A stretch of 37,415 nt of DNA from assembly GCA_021737405.1 (NCBI GenBank), contig JAIPEG010000025.1:1-37415 (forward strand), read 5' to 3'. Numbering within the stretch: position 1 is the stretch's first letter; every line of letters starts with the position of its first letter. The DNA is from Bacteriovoracaceae bacterium (GTDB taxonomy: Bacteria; Bdellovibrionota; Bacteriovoracia; Bacteriovoracales; Bacteriovoracaceae). Below are positions 25,055 through 32,999 of the stretch, piece by piece. The notes under the pieces were generated by a model. It saw only the letters and a program-made list of their open reading frames with translations. It did no database searches and was not told the origin of the DNA. The translations under genes were made by a program, and so were the position numbers.

Positions 25055-26017
25055 ATGAAAAAACTAAAACTATTGACTCTTTCTTTCCTCCTTACTTCTT
25101 GTTCAAATTCAAAATTAGATGGTCCGCGGCAGGTCGTCGACTTTCCAAAGGAAGATGACTACTACCAAAAATCCGAATGTGATGAGGGTCATAAAAAAAA
25201 GAGTAAAAAGCTGGTCATAATTGGACCCGTCAAAAAACCTTTTGAAACCAAACCAGACCGAAAGATCTCAAGTATAAGTGATCTTATGGCAATGGCCGGC
25301 TCATCCCAATGTCCTGATTTAACAAACCAAGAAATTACAGACCTAAAGAGAACGGCGGATCTTTTAGACGGAAGCCTTGACGACCCTCGAGATTATTCTA
25401 AAAGCGGTGCTGGATTACAAAACTATATTAATGACGTTGGAGTACCATCAAAGTTTTCTGCCGCTGAGATGATCTCTCCTCATAGACCTGCCTCCGCTCG
25501 GGCTTGCGGTTATTCAGATGGACTATTACCACCACAGTGTAGGTGGATGTCCGGTGCGGTTCAAGGGCTTGTAGCGGCTAAGATGAGGGAAGTTATAAAC
25601 AATGGTGATGTTTATGGACCAAAAAGTATAACCTTAAGAAACTGGTGGAGACCGACTTGTTACAACGAGAAAGTAGGAGGCGCAGGCAGAAGCGATCATA
25701 TCCAGGCAAGGGGCTTTGATCTCGATTTTCCTACACCAAACGATAGAGCGAAGGCCCAGAAATGGCTTTGTGAGCTTTATAAAAGAGAAAAACCTTTTAA
25801 TATGCAAGTCGGCATTGGTTGCCAAACCATTCATATTGGTCTTGGTTCCCCAAAGAATATGAAAAATAGCTTTGGCCCTGATGGGTCGAGATTCTGGACT
25901 TATGGTTCTTTAAAAAGCTGTAGTGTCAAACGTCTTAGTGGCGATGACTGTTGGCAGGTTAAGGGAAATCAGAAAAGAATTCACTCCGACGAGCGTGATT
26001 ACCGTGGTGGACTTTAA
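25055..26017 (+). CDS. Lipoprotein with an M15-like peptidase domain
   Basis: 320 residues. The lipobox SFLLTSC (Cys16) marks a lipoprotein. SDHIQARGFDLDF (213-225: Ser213, His215, Asp222) and TIHIG (His260) match the zinc site of M15-type D,D-peptidases (SxHxxGxAxD and a later His). NWWRPTCYNE upstream resembles the substrate-groove arginine block. Such enzymes trim peptidoglycan peptides. The first 100 residues are a Lys-rich linker and helical region. Alone on the plus strand. In a predator it could act on its own or prey cell wall; that is inference. A DHFR pseudogene starts 24 bases after its stop. Confidence 0.7.
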   Translation: MKKLKLLTLSFLLTSCSNSKLDGPRQVVDFPKEDDYYQKSECDEGHKKKSKKLVIIGPVKKPFETKPDRKISSISDLMAMAGSSQCPDLTNQEITDLKRTADLLDGSLDDPRDYSKSGAGLQNYINDVGVPSKFSAAEMISPHRPASARACGYSDGLLPPQCRWMSGAVQGLVAAKMREVINNGDVYGPKSITLRNWWRPTCYNEKVGGAGRSDHIQARGFDLDFPTPNDRAKAQKWLCELYKREKPFNMQVGIGCQTIHIGLGSPKNMKNSFGPDGSRFWTYGSLKSCSVKRLSGDDCWQVKGNQKRIHSDERDYRGGL

Positions 26018-26040
26018 AAGTCCTCTTCAATTGATGGGTC

Positions 26041-26199
26041 ATGATTATCTCTAGCATCGTTGCCATGGGAAGAAATAGAATTATCAGTAAAGATAATTCT
26101 ATGATGTAGCTATTCCCTTCTGAGAATAAGCATTACAAGGACATTGTTGATAACCATTACGATCTAATTGGAAGAACAAACTTTGAAGGTTCTCTATTT
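26041..26199 (+). pseudogene. folA: Truncated dihydrofolate reductase
   Basis: From ATG at 26041 the frame reads MIISSIVAMGRNRIISKDN, then SMM, stop, LFPSENKHYKD, then HYDLIGRTNFEGS. It aligns without gaps over most of its length with the N-terminus of DHFR (MISLIAAL..DRVIG..N.MPW.LP..L..FK...GR.TWES). The conserved Trp (TGG) is a TAG stop, the usual Gly is Ser, and the gene ends after about 53 codons, before the rest of the substrate site. Not functional. Shows loss of an extra folA copy or an abandoned transfer. Confidence 0.85.
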
Positions 26200-26204
26200 A
26201 CTCA

Positions 26205-26230
26205 GTGGAAGCAAAGACGGGTACAGATCA
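26205..26230 (+). repeat. Short motif, copy 1 of 2
   Basis: A 26-base motif (starting GTGGAAGCAAAGACGGGT) that recurs at 27783-27808 with two changes. In both places one frame reads V-x-A-K-T-G-x-D-Q, which may be a shared gene fragment. Confidence 0.5.
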
Positions 26231-26393
26231 ATGTGTAAAGTTAGAGTACTCTTACCTGAATTACTCTCTTGTATATAAGAAAAAATTCCTAAGAGGGGTC
26301 TGCGTGAATCTTATTACTCCTTTTTGATCGAAGCAACTTTAATCTTTTAAATGAGGTTTTGGACTTTCTCTCTAGTACGAACATCTCATCAAT

Positions 26394-26422
26394 GAGAATG
26401 ATTGAGGATGGGTATTATAAAA
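26394..26422 (+). repeat. Dispersed repeat copy 10 (3' end only)
   Basis: GAGAATGATTGAGGATGGG then TATTATAAAAG. Lies about 190 bases after the folA remnant. Confidence 0.7.
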
Positions 26423-26592
26423 GATCTGGCATGGATTTAGCTCTTCAGTCAAAAGACCCAGATATCACAATTTACAATAAACCTATCCCCACGCATGGGA
26501 GTTGCACTAGCCCTTGGCAGATCAACTAAAGTGGCTCGTAAGAAAGATAGCGAAGCCCCTGATCAAATAATATAATACACTTTAATTAATAA

Positions 26593-27489
26593 TTACTGAC
26601 CACAGAGAGGCGTTCCATCTTCATTGAATCCCTGACATTTACCGATTTGATCAACTCTATCTCCTCTATCGTCGGCGCCCCCTCTTTTTTTCTCTTTTAT
26701 GATTTTCTTTTCTTCCTCAGCAATTGACTTATTAATCTCTTTTAAAGTTTCTATATAGCGAGACTTAGAGTCAGCGATTTGACACGCTCTCTCACCATCA
26801 AAGTTCTCCTTAAATTCAAGATCTTTTTCTATAAGAGCTTTTAATCTTTTCAGCTTTGCATCCTTTATAGGTCGATCCGAGGAGAGAAGCTTACAGGCCT
26901 TCATCAAACCACTTCCTTCAATGCAACTTGTTCTCTTAAAGAAAAGGCCGTGAAATCCACGTTTTTCTTTGTCAGAATCACTCTCTTTATTCTCCCCGAG
27001 AAGCCTTTCTAAAACCTTGGTTTTCTTCATTTCTGTTTGAAATTTAAAGCGATTGTTTTTCAACGGTAAAATTATTTTATCACCATAAAGTTCTCTCTTT
27101 GTTGGAGGGTCGCATTTTTCACCAGGAGGACAATCATATAGGATTTCAACATTTATAGGACCCTTAAGTCCCTTTTGCCGCGCAATTAATCTGGCCGACA
27201 AATTTTCTACTCTAGCAAAACGGCTCTTCATACAGACGTCATAACCTAAGGCATGTAGTCCCTTTGCTACAGAATCTCTTTGAGCGTACAAAGCGGCTAG
27301 CCTTCCATAATCTGTTTGAATCTCTTCCATAGTTAAATCAGCTGTGGGCAATACTTTTGATGGGTCAACAATTTCACTTATTTTACCTATCTCTAAGTCA
27401 TTTGTATTTGAGGCTTGTGATTCAAGGACACGATCTGCCAATAGATGAGCTGAGGATAAAATTGAAATAATGAACAAGAGATTTTTCAT
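26593..27489 (-). CDS. Secreted charged protein of unknown function
   Basis: 298 residues, with AGGA nine bases before the ATG at 27489. Signal peptide MKNLLFIISILSSAHLLA, cut before DRVLE. The middle has a CPPGEKCDPP loop, and the rest is Lys/Glu-rich helix (LKRLKALIEKDLEFKENF, INKSIAEEEKKIIKEKK). Seven or eight cysteines in the mature chain suggest disulphides. No family recognised. Confidence 0.65.
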   Translation of the reverse strand: MKNLLFIISILSSAHLLADRVLESQASNTNDLEIGKISEIVDPSKVLPTADLTMEEIQTDYGRLAALYAQRDSVAKGLHALGYDVCMKSRFARVENLSARLIARQKGLKGPINVEILYDCPPGEKCDPPTKRELYGDKIILPLKNNRFKFQTEMKKTKVLERLLGENKESDSDKEKRGFHGLFFKRTSCIEGSGLMKACKLLSSDRPIKDAKLKRLKALIEKDLEFKENFDGERACQIADSKSRYIETLKEINKSIAEEEKKIIKEKKRGGADDRGDRVDQIGKCQGFNEDGTPLCGQ

Positions 27490-27782
27490 AAATATATTCC
27501 TGTTTTGAGTTTGTCCTAAAAATAATAATAATTACCTGACATCCACTAGGAAAGTTTTTTAGTATAAACAAGTAAAGTTAGTATAAGCTCCTAAAAACAG
27601 GTTATTTTAAACCGTTACCTTCTCCCCCTCAACCGCAGATATTTATGGCACCCTATCTTGATTCTCACTATTTATGATTTCTAAAAAATATGAACCTGAA
27701 TTTAGTAGTTTAGAGATACTGAGATATTGGCTTGAATTGCCTTAAAATTTACGAGTAAAATTCCTCGAGCGTATATAGTAGA

Positions 27783-27808
27783 GTGAAAGCAAAGACGGGT
27801 GCAGATCA
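27783..27808 (+). repeat. Short motif, copy 2 of 2
   Basis: Partner of 26205-26230 (24 of 26 bases shared). Confidence 0.5.
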
Positions 27809-27831
27809 GGGGTTTACCACTGTAAAAGCTT

Positions 27832-27857
27832 AAAAAGCCCGTTTTACTGAACGGGCT
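27832..27857 (-). terminator. Rho-independent terminator of the small secreted protein gene
   Basis: On the minus strand, AGCCCGTT-CAGTAA-AACGGGCT is followed by TTTT. Lies 83 bases after the stop at 27940. Confidence 0.85.
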
Positions 27858-27939
27858 CCAGGTTCAAATTAAGTAGAGCAATAAAAAAATAGTTCCTCAT
27901 AAGTTAGTTGTTAAATTATCTGTGAAATGAAAACTTTAA

Positions 27940-28161
27940 TCACTCTACTATAATATCAAAGTCCACATCAGTTTGATTATCAAAATGACAAAATGCAATT
28001 ATAGGATTTTGCCAATCACCTATATTGATATGGATCATTTCTTCATCAGTGCCATCGTTTTCATAGTAGTCAAATAAGCTGTAATAGCACTTCATGTTAA
28101 AATTATCACTTGCAAATATTGTAGAAGAAAATAAACATAAAATAATAATTATATTTTTCAT
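27940..28161 (-). CDS. Very small secreted protein
   Basis: 73 residues with a clear AAGGAG five bases before the ATG at 28161. Signal peptide MKNIIIILCLFSSTIFA, cut before SDNFN. The 56-residue mature chain is acidic with two cysteines (CYYSLFDYY, FCHFDNQ). Its own ribosome site and terminator support a real gene. Function unknown. Confidence 0.7.
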   Translation of the reverse strand: MKNIIIILCLFSSTIFASDNFNMKCYYSLFDYYENDGTDEEMIHINIGDWQNPIIAFCHFDNQTDVDFDIIVE

Positions 28162-28342
28162 TGAGTCTCCTTTCGTTGTTTACTCTATATCGACTAGGAC
28201 GGATAGAAATTTAAATAAATACCCAGTTATATCAAGGTATAAGCTCTCACGGAATAAATGTGCCTAGTTTTAGAAAATACTGTGTATACCTGACTAAAGT
28301 TTTTGTAATAAATAAACAGCTTTTTCGAACACCGCCTATAAC

Positions 28343-28483
28343 GGATAAGACAAATAAACACCCTTTTATAAATAATTACCCTTATCCCCTAACCACCATT
28401 TTAGTGGTTAATAGGGAAAGTTTTGGTTAACTTTTTTTAGGAATTTTGGAAAAGTTTGGGAATGATTGAGGATGGGTTTATTA
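28343..28483 (+). repeat. Dispersed repeat copy 11 (full length)
   Basis: GGATAAGACAAATAAACACC, CTTATCCCCTAACCACC, TTTTAGTGGTTAATAGGG, AAAGTTTTGGTTAAC, TTTTTTTAGGAATTTTGG, GGGAATGATTGAGGATGGG, TTTATTAA. TAACCAC pairs with GTGGTTA, giving the clearest hairpin of the family. Its end supplies the stop codon of the broken lipoprotein on the other strand. Confidence 0.9.
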
Positions 28484-28742
28484 ATAGATATCCCAGGTTC
28501 CGAAGGGAATGTAGGCAAAATCGTCTGCAGTTAAGTCAGCTATAAAGGTTTGTGTGAAGGGTCCTGTTTCATCGACCTTTTGGGCCCAGAGGTAAATGCC
28601 TCCTGCCATTGGAGTGCCATTAACAATTCCTGATAAAGAGAGGAAGAAGTCTGTTTTTTTTTGCAGGTTTTGAGCCGCAGCCAAAAAGCGCCAGCGTAGG
28701 AAACAAAATGGTCAATAGAGTTTTAAGCGAATTGATATTCAT
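28481..28742 (-). pseudogene. Lipoprotein gene frameshifted at a nine-A tract and truncated by a repeat
   Basis: ATG at 28742 starts MNINSLKTLLTILFPTLALFGC, a lipoprotein signal with Cys22, then GSKPAKK. At the A9 tract (T9 on plus, 28654-28662) the frame runs into a stop after 13 more codons. With eight A the frame continues TDFFLSLSGIVNGTPMAGGI and on to a TAA at 28481-28483, which lies in the end of repeat copy 11. The homopolymer could be slippage-prone (on/off switching), a fixed mutation or a sequencing error. The 3' truncation by the repeat suggests a decayed gene whose full protein was longer. The ribosome site (GGGAG) is only three or four bases from the ATG. Confidence 0.75.
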
Positions 28743-29426
28743 ATACTCCCAGCTACTTTTGCCTATCGACTAGGTTGATTCTTAGAACAAGCCCATATTG
28801 ATTATGTTTAGTTTTTTTTACCTGAATCCAGTGGTTTGGATTTATTTGAAATCTGCCAAGTCCAAATGGCGCATTGTTGGCCGGCTTAGATTTGGGGCAA
28901 GTATGAGTTGTGAAGTAGTGGTTACATATTAAAATGACTTTCTAAGGCTCTGGTAAAATTCATTACACAAAAGAAGGTAAAGACTATCGCTTTAAAAAAG
29001 CTGATATTATTAAGCTCGCCGCTTAGTGAGCGATTATCGACCTGCTATCCTTGGTTTGGTCAAAGTATCCCATTTATCATTTTATATCCAGTTGCGATTA
29101 ACTGTTCCGTATACGGCTAGTCGGTTGCATTAGCATTGTCTTGTCCTTTACTCAAGCATCTGGAATTACGTCTCATTTTGGGTGATGACAGAATATTCAG
29201 GCAACGAGTTTTAAAGAACTCTAAATATTCATGATTAAACAATCACAACTTAATTTCCCTCTTATTTTTGGCGAGATTTTCCTGCTAAAAATCACTCTTC
29301 ATTAATCAAAACTCCAAACGCCTTTCTTCAAATATTGCGAATTCTTTGCAAGTGACATCTTAACTTCCACTAAATTCATAAAACGAATTTTCGCTGAAGC
29401 TTTTTTCATCCCGCAAAATAAAACTT
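28743..29426. other. Long gap, mostly featureless, one coding-like scrap
   Basis: About 680 bases. At 28946-29026 (plus) a frame reads GSGKIHYTKEGKDYRFKKAD and ends IIKLAA then stop. It looks like the C-terminal scrap of a lost gene, but its family is not recognised. Nothing else was supported. The promoter of the 29427 gene should be near its right end. Confidence 0.35.
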
Positions 29427-31058
29427 ATGAAAGTTTTTTATTTTAGCGAATCAAATTATAGAGTATCCCGCATTCGTTCGTTGATAGAGACGGCCGTTGA
29501 TGGAGAATATGTGGACTTCCTCCACTTCCCTTTAAATGACCTGCTCTACTTTGAGGATTACGAAGAAGGTAAAACTCTTATTATCGATCTCTCTCCTTGG
29601 GACGAGATTCTTTTGCCTTCTTTAATAAACCCATTAAAAATCTTAGAAAAATCAGGGTGCCTCGTTGAGGCAAAAGTATTTGTCATCTTAGGAAGTAAAC
29701 CTACCCCAAAAGTCGAGGCCACCCTTGCAACTTGCCCCCTCATCCAGAGCATGTATGTCGTAGGAGGAGATCAAGACGTCTTTTTCAACTTCCTTGTTCA
29801 AGAGTTAACAGGCAAGGCCAATCCCATAGAATTTGCCGCCTTAAAGGGTATGAACGTCGAGACCCCATGCTTATTTCCCATAAGTCTTCGTAAGTTTAAG
29901 AAAGAGTATGCTATTTTTGCTTCTCACAATCAGATTCCATGGGAAAAAATAGAAGTGCAAGACTCACTTTTTGAATATTTTTCTCTTAACGAAGTTTCCT
30001 TAAGAGACGCCAAGAGAAAAGAAAAGTCATTTGAATACACTTTTAGTCTCCCCCTTGTTAATCACAAAGGTGCTCTTAAAAAGGGAGAGGTCAACAAGGG
30101 AACTTTTGAAGGCCATATCAATAAGCAAATGAATCAATTCCTCCAAAACCAAAATGATGTGGCCATCATTGGTGAAGGTGAGTACTTCAAACGAATAGCG
30201 AGTTTGATGGATTATGAAAGTAATAGCCATGTCACTCACTATGAAGACTTCACAAATATCTTTCACGACCTAAACAAATTGCAACCAGAACTCATTATAT
30301 TGAATTTAAATGACTTGGAAGAAGATAACGAAGGTGAAAAGCTTTATGATGGGCTTTCCACAGAACAATGCCAGGCCTTATTTGAAGAAATTAAAAAGAT
30401 TAGCTTCTACTCTCCCGTAATTATCGTATTCAATTCAAAAAGTGATTCAGGCACCTTGCAAGATCTTTTTGGTTATCAAAAAATTCTTAGCTTAAACCAT
30501 GATCCGAGTAGAGAATTCATTCTCAACCTCATTAACAAATATCGTAGCTCGACCCAAAGAGAAATCACCTTAGAAAAGCTCATTTACCCACGCCCGGAGC
30601 ATCCCTTTTCATCGGGATGGGTGAAGTCCACCATAACCCTGCATGAAATATCTGAAAGTAATGTCACTTTTAGTTATCAAGGGGAAATTATCTTAGGATC
30701 TTGGATTCGACTAGAGTTCCCTTTTCCCCTTAGCCTTTACGTCTATGAAGAAAGTGCCAGTAACTGTGGCGCAAACTTTAAAGGTTATAAAGGTAAAATT
30801 ATGGGTCTCTTTGGACTAGAAGAATATAAGTTAAGAGTTTTTATTAATCTCGCCTTTCAAGATCCCCAGGAGTTCTTAAAGTACTATGTGAATCATCCTA
30901 CTTTTCTTAAAGACCATTTAGATAAGCACCTTAAAGGTCTCGGCGTTCCTAACGAAGAGGAACTTGCCGAGAAAAAGCGCGTTGAAGCCGATTACCTCAA
31001 AAAATTAGCCGAAGAAAAAGAAAAGCAAAAAGAGAAAGAAAATGAACCTACTCCCTAA
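29427..31058 (+). CDS. Receiver-like protein with a PilZ-like C-terminal domain
   Basis: 543 residues, no signal peptide. Residues 1-130 (KVFYFSESNYRVSRI, TLIIDLSPWDE, KVFVILGSK) and 243-375 (DVAIIGEGEYFKRI, PELIILNLNDLEED, SPVIIVFNSKSDS) each follow the alternating strand/helix order of response-regulator receivers. The normal phospho-Asp position is not clear in either, so both may be pseudo-receivers. Residues about 395-485 (STITLHEISESNVTFSYQG, GSWIRLEFPFP) resemble a PilZ-like barrel, a c-di-GMP-binding fold, but the RxxxR and DxSxxG signatures are not intact. The tail is a Lys/Glu coiled coil. Inferred cytoplasmic signalling adaptor. Its last 11 bases overlap the convergent gene at 31048. 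Confidence 0.55.
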   Translation: MKVFYFSESNYRVSRIRSLIETAVDGEYVDFLHFPLNDLLYFEDYEEGKTLIIDLSPWDEILLPSLINPLKILEKSGCLVEAKVFVILGSKPTPKVEATLATCPLIQSMYVVGGDQDVFFNFLVQELTGKANPIEFAALKGMNVETPCLFPISLRKFKKEYAIFASHNQIPWEKIEVQDSLFEYFSLNEVSLRDAKRKEKSFEYTFSLPLVNHKGALKKGEVNKGTFEGHINKQMNQFLQNQNDVAIIGEGEYFKRIASLMDYESNSHVTHYEDFTNIFHDLNKLQPELIILNLNDLEEDNEGEKLYDGLSTEQCQALFEEIKKISFYSPVIIVFNSKSDSGTLQDLFGYQKILSLNHDPSREFILNLINKYRSSTQREITLEKLIYPRPEHPFSSGWVKSTITLHEISESNVTFSYQGEIILGSWIRLEFPFPLSLYVYEESASNCGANFKGYKGKIMGLFGLEEYKLRVFINLAFQDPQEFLKYYVNHPTFLKDHLDKHLKGLGVPNEEELAEKKRVEADYLKKLAEEKEKQKEKENEPTP

Positions 31059-31548
31059 GAGTCGCTGGCCCCATTTCAAGAGAAGCGCGCATGCCGCAGA
31101 ATTCTTGGCAGTTGCCATTGGTGGTCACATCAATTGTCTCAGGCTCGCCGTAGTTAACTGTCACTTCACAAGTGGCAGGAACCCATTCGCCAGTTTCGTA
31201 TTCGTAGATTTCAGTGGGAACTTCAGAAACAAGGGCGTTAGGAAGAACTTTAGTTGCAGGACCTTCAAAGACACAGCTATGGGCATTTGAACCCCAAGTG
31301 GCCACAGTCATGGTGTAGCCATTCGCGTTTCCTGAAACAACAACTTCATTATCAACGAAGAAAAAGCACAATTCCATCTCAGCGTCCCAGTCACCATTGT
31401 CAGAAGTACAATCAGCGGCGTTTGTGTAGCCAACCACGAAGGTCTGTACTTCTTCCACGTACTTTCCCACGTAAACCATTGAGCTGGTGGCGGCGGCCAA
31501 AGTGTTGAGGCACAAAACGAGTGCGGTGAAACTTAGTAATGATTTCAT
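31048..31548 (-). CDS. Secreted Cys-containing protein of unknown function
   Basis: 166 residues, GGAG upstream of the ATG at 31548. Signal peptide MKSLLSFTALVLCLNTLAAA. The mature part is beta-rich and acidic with six cysteines (for example AADCTSDNG, NAHSCVFEG, NGNCQEFCG), consistent with three disulphides. No family recognised. Overlaps the 3' end of the receiver-like gene by 11 bases on the opposite strand. Confidence 0.7.
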   Translation of the reverse strand: MKSLLSFTALVLCLNTLAAATSSMVYVGKYVEEVQTFVVGYTNAADCTSDNGDWDAEMELCFFFVDNEVVVSGNANGYTMTVATWGSNAHSCVFEGPATKVLPNALVSEVPTEIYEYETGEWVPATCEVTVNYGEPETIDVTTNGNCQEFCGMRASLEMGPATLRE

Positions 31549-31639
31549 AGACTTTCTCTCCGATAGGGTGTTTTCACACCATTTATCAAGTGGGAAACAA
31601 TTTGAAATCTGATAAGGTAAATATTACTTAAAGACGATT

Positions 31640-31792
31640 TTAAGCCGAACTTTTAAGGGATCTTTCCTTAGAGAATTGAATAAAGGCTTCAAGAAAAGCC
31701 TGCTTTGTGATGGGTTTAGATAAAAAACCATCCATACCTGAATCCTTACATTTTTGAATGTCCTCAGTAAGAGAAGACGCCGTCAAGGCAAA
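31640..31792 (-). pseudogene. C-terminal half of a response-regulator receiver domain
   Basis: Minus-strand frame FALTASSLTEDIQKCKDSG, then MDGFLSKPITKQAFLEAF, ending KSSA-stop. ALTA, the Gly-MDGFLSKP motif and the following helix are the beta4-beta5-alpha5 part of receiver domains, typically from hybrid sensor kinases. The first half with the phospho-Asp is missing and a stop precedes the fragment. Confidence 0.85.
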
Positions 31793-31960
31793 TTAAATAG
31801 GGTCTATTGTCCCATATTTTCTAATGAGGGGCGGAATATTTACTTCTTTCAAAAAAGACAATTAAATCAAAAGATCTAAGGTAGAAATTCAGATAGTTTT
31901 ACAAAGTTTTGGCTCAGTTATTTTAACATAATATGTGATAAAATAGTCACTGTGAAATAA

Positions 31961-32178
31961 AGCAGCTACTAGCTCAGTAGTGAGAGTCGAGATGCCTCGG
32001 GGACAACGAGAGAATGGATTCATCGTATCATCAAGATCGTAACGAGTACTAGGTTAAAACGAAGTCCAGAAGAACCTAGCGGAACGCCACAAATTACGAG
32101 ATGAGCTCGTAACCATAGTAGAAATACCAAAGTAAGACCCGATAGCACAGGTTGCAAGGGTGCGATAATTTATCTACG
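31961..32178 (+). ncRNA. Candidate structured RNA, family unknown (strand uncertain)
   Basis: About 218 bases, richer in GC than their surroundings, with several non-overlapping perfect hairpins. CTACT/AGTAG (31966/31976), CGAG/CTCG near 31988-31999, CTAGGTT/AACCTAG (32049/32073) and TTACGAG/CTCGTAA (32094/32106). A closing pair GTAGA/TCTAC (32118/32173) encloses ACCC/GGGT. No frame looks coding on either strand. TAGCTCAGTAGTGAGAG resembles a tRNA D-arm, but no anticodon or T-arm follows, so it is not an ordinary tRNA. Not matched to any RNA family I know. Confidence 0.45.
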
Positions 32179-32226
32179 TTTTCTTCAAAATCTTGGCGAG
32201 TTAGAAGAAGTAAATATTCTTATTTA

Positions 32227-32600
32227 CTAAAAAACTGTTTCAGCGCTTTCACCATAAATGTCAACGTTGGAAGTTTGAGTCTTCTCTATAACAGAATCTT
32301 TGTGTGATTGTTTTTTGAGTTTGTTTTTAACAGATTCTGTAATGAAAATATTAATTCCCTTTTGTCCCTTCTTTTCCATTAGGTATGTTATGACAAATGC
32401 AGGACCCAAAATGGAAAGCCATTGAAGTTTTTTATATTCTTAACCTCATCGCTTTCGAAAAATTGGATCAATCCATCAGCGATAGCACCTCTCATGGCAA
32501 CTGGACGAATATCTTTATCTGAGAACATCATAAAAGGAGTTAACGATATAACTTTCATTATACCGTCGGTTGGGCAAAGTGGAGTGATCTTCAAGATTGC
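32227..32600 (-). pseudogene. Frameshifted fragment of a membrane-like protein
   Basis: Two minus-strand frames join if one base is added near 32440. The first reads CPTDGIMKVISLTPFMMFSD, then IRPVAMRGAIADGLIQFFES. The second reads YKKLQWLSILGPAFVITYLM, then EKKGQKGINIFITESVKNKL, to a stop at 32227. The join gives a continuous, sensible protein (..SDEVK-EYKKLQ..). The 5' end is lost at the junction with the GLUG fragment on the other strand. Family not recognised; one likely membrane helix. Confidence 0.6.
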
Positions 32601-32761
32601 TACAATAAGGCGAACGTTTCAGGTACGAGTTATATTGGTGGAATACTAGGTGACGATGGATACAACTTTGGTATCATTAGATGCTTTAATGCGAGAACAA
32701 TAAGTGGGACTTTGATAATGTTTGGCAAGCGGTTCCCAATCAAGATCCAACCTACAAATAG
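32583..32761 (+). pseudogene. Fragment of a GLUG-motif surface protein
   Basis: The plus frame reads SDLQDCYNKANVSGTSYIGG, then ILGDDGYNFGIIRCFNA. After a frameshift near 32690 it reads NNKWDFDNVWQAVPNQDPTY and a stop. These are a GLUG repeat (Y-x-x-G-x-V-S-G...GG) and the usual FDNVWQAV..PTY closing block of GLUG-type proteins. Both ends and the frame are broken. Confidence 0.75.
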
Positions 32762-32940
32762 TAATCAAGAGAGCAAATATAAAGGCCGTATTAAATAATG
32801 AATATAAGTAACAACAACAGGCCCAGGGGAAAATTGTATCCTCTCTTTTCCCCTTGCTACTGAATTTTCAACATCCCCAACCCCACAATTAAATGTGTAA
32901 ATTCAATACTTTAGCAAACCATTTAGGCTGATCCAAATTC

Positions 32941-32957
32941 TGGAACAGTTTGTTCCA
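32941..32957. promoter_or_regulatory. Operator-like inverted repeat before the TIGR02147 operon
   Basis: TGGAACA-GTT-TGTTCCA, a perfect 7-base inverted repeat ending 42 bases before the start codon at 33000. A natural site for autoregulation by the TIGR02147 protein; by position only. Confidence 0.5.
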
Positions 32958-32999
32958 AAATCGATAGTCATCTATTTCCTCTCATGACATATTTAATTC

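Larger units (their letters stand above)
26018..26592. other. Gap containing a folA remnant and two repeats
   Basis: Between the M15-like gene and the minus-strand secreted protein. It holds the dihydrofolate reductase remnant (26041-26199), the short motif at 26205-26230 and repeat copy 10 (26394-26422). The remaining AT-rich bases show nothing further. Confidence 0.6.
27490..27939. other. Intergenic region
   Basis: About 450 bases with the second copy of the 26-base motif (27783-27808) and a terminator (27832-27857). The rest is AT-rich and unrecognised. Confidence 0.5.
31549..32999. other. Gene graveyard with a candidate structured RNA
   Basis: About 1450 bases with no intact gene. It holds three pseudogene pieces (31640-31792, 32227-32600, 32583-32761), a GC-richer hairpin-dense stretch (31961-32178) and the operator-like repeat before the TIGR02147 operon (32941-32957). 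31793-31960 and 32762-32940 show nothing recognisable. Confidence 0.65.

Noticed and set aside
31048..31058. 11-base overlap of convergent genes as a regulatory antisense
   Set aside because: Short 3' overlaps are common in compact genomes; nothing further supports a role.
31967..31990. tRNA-like D-arm (TAGCTCAGTAGTGAGAG)
   Set aside because: No anticodon arm of the right size and no T-arm follow; kept only as part of the structured RNA candidate.
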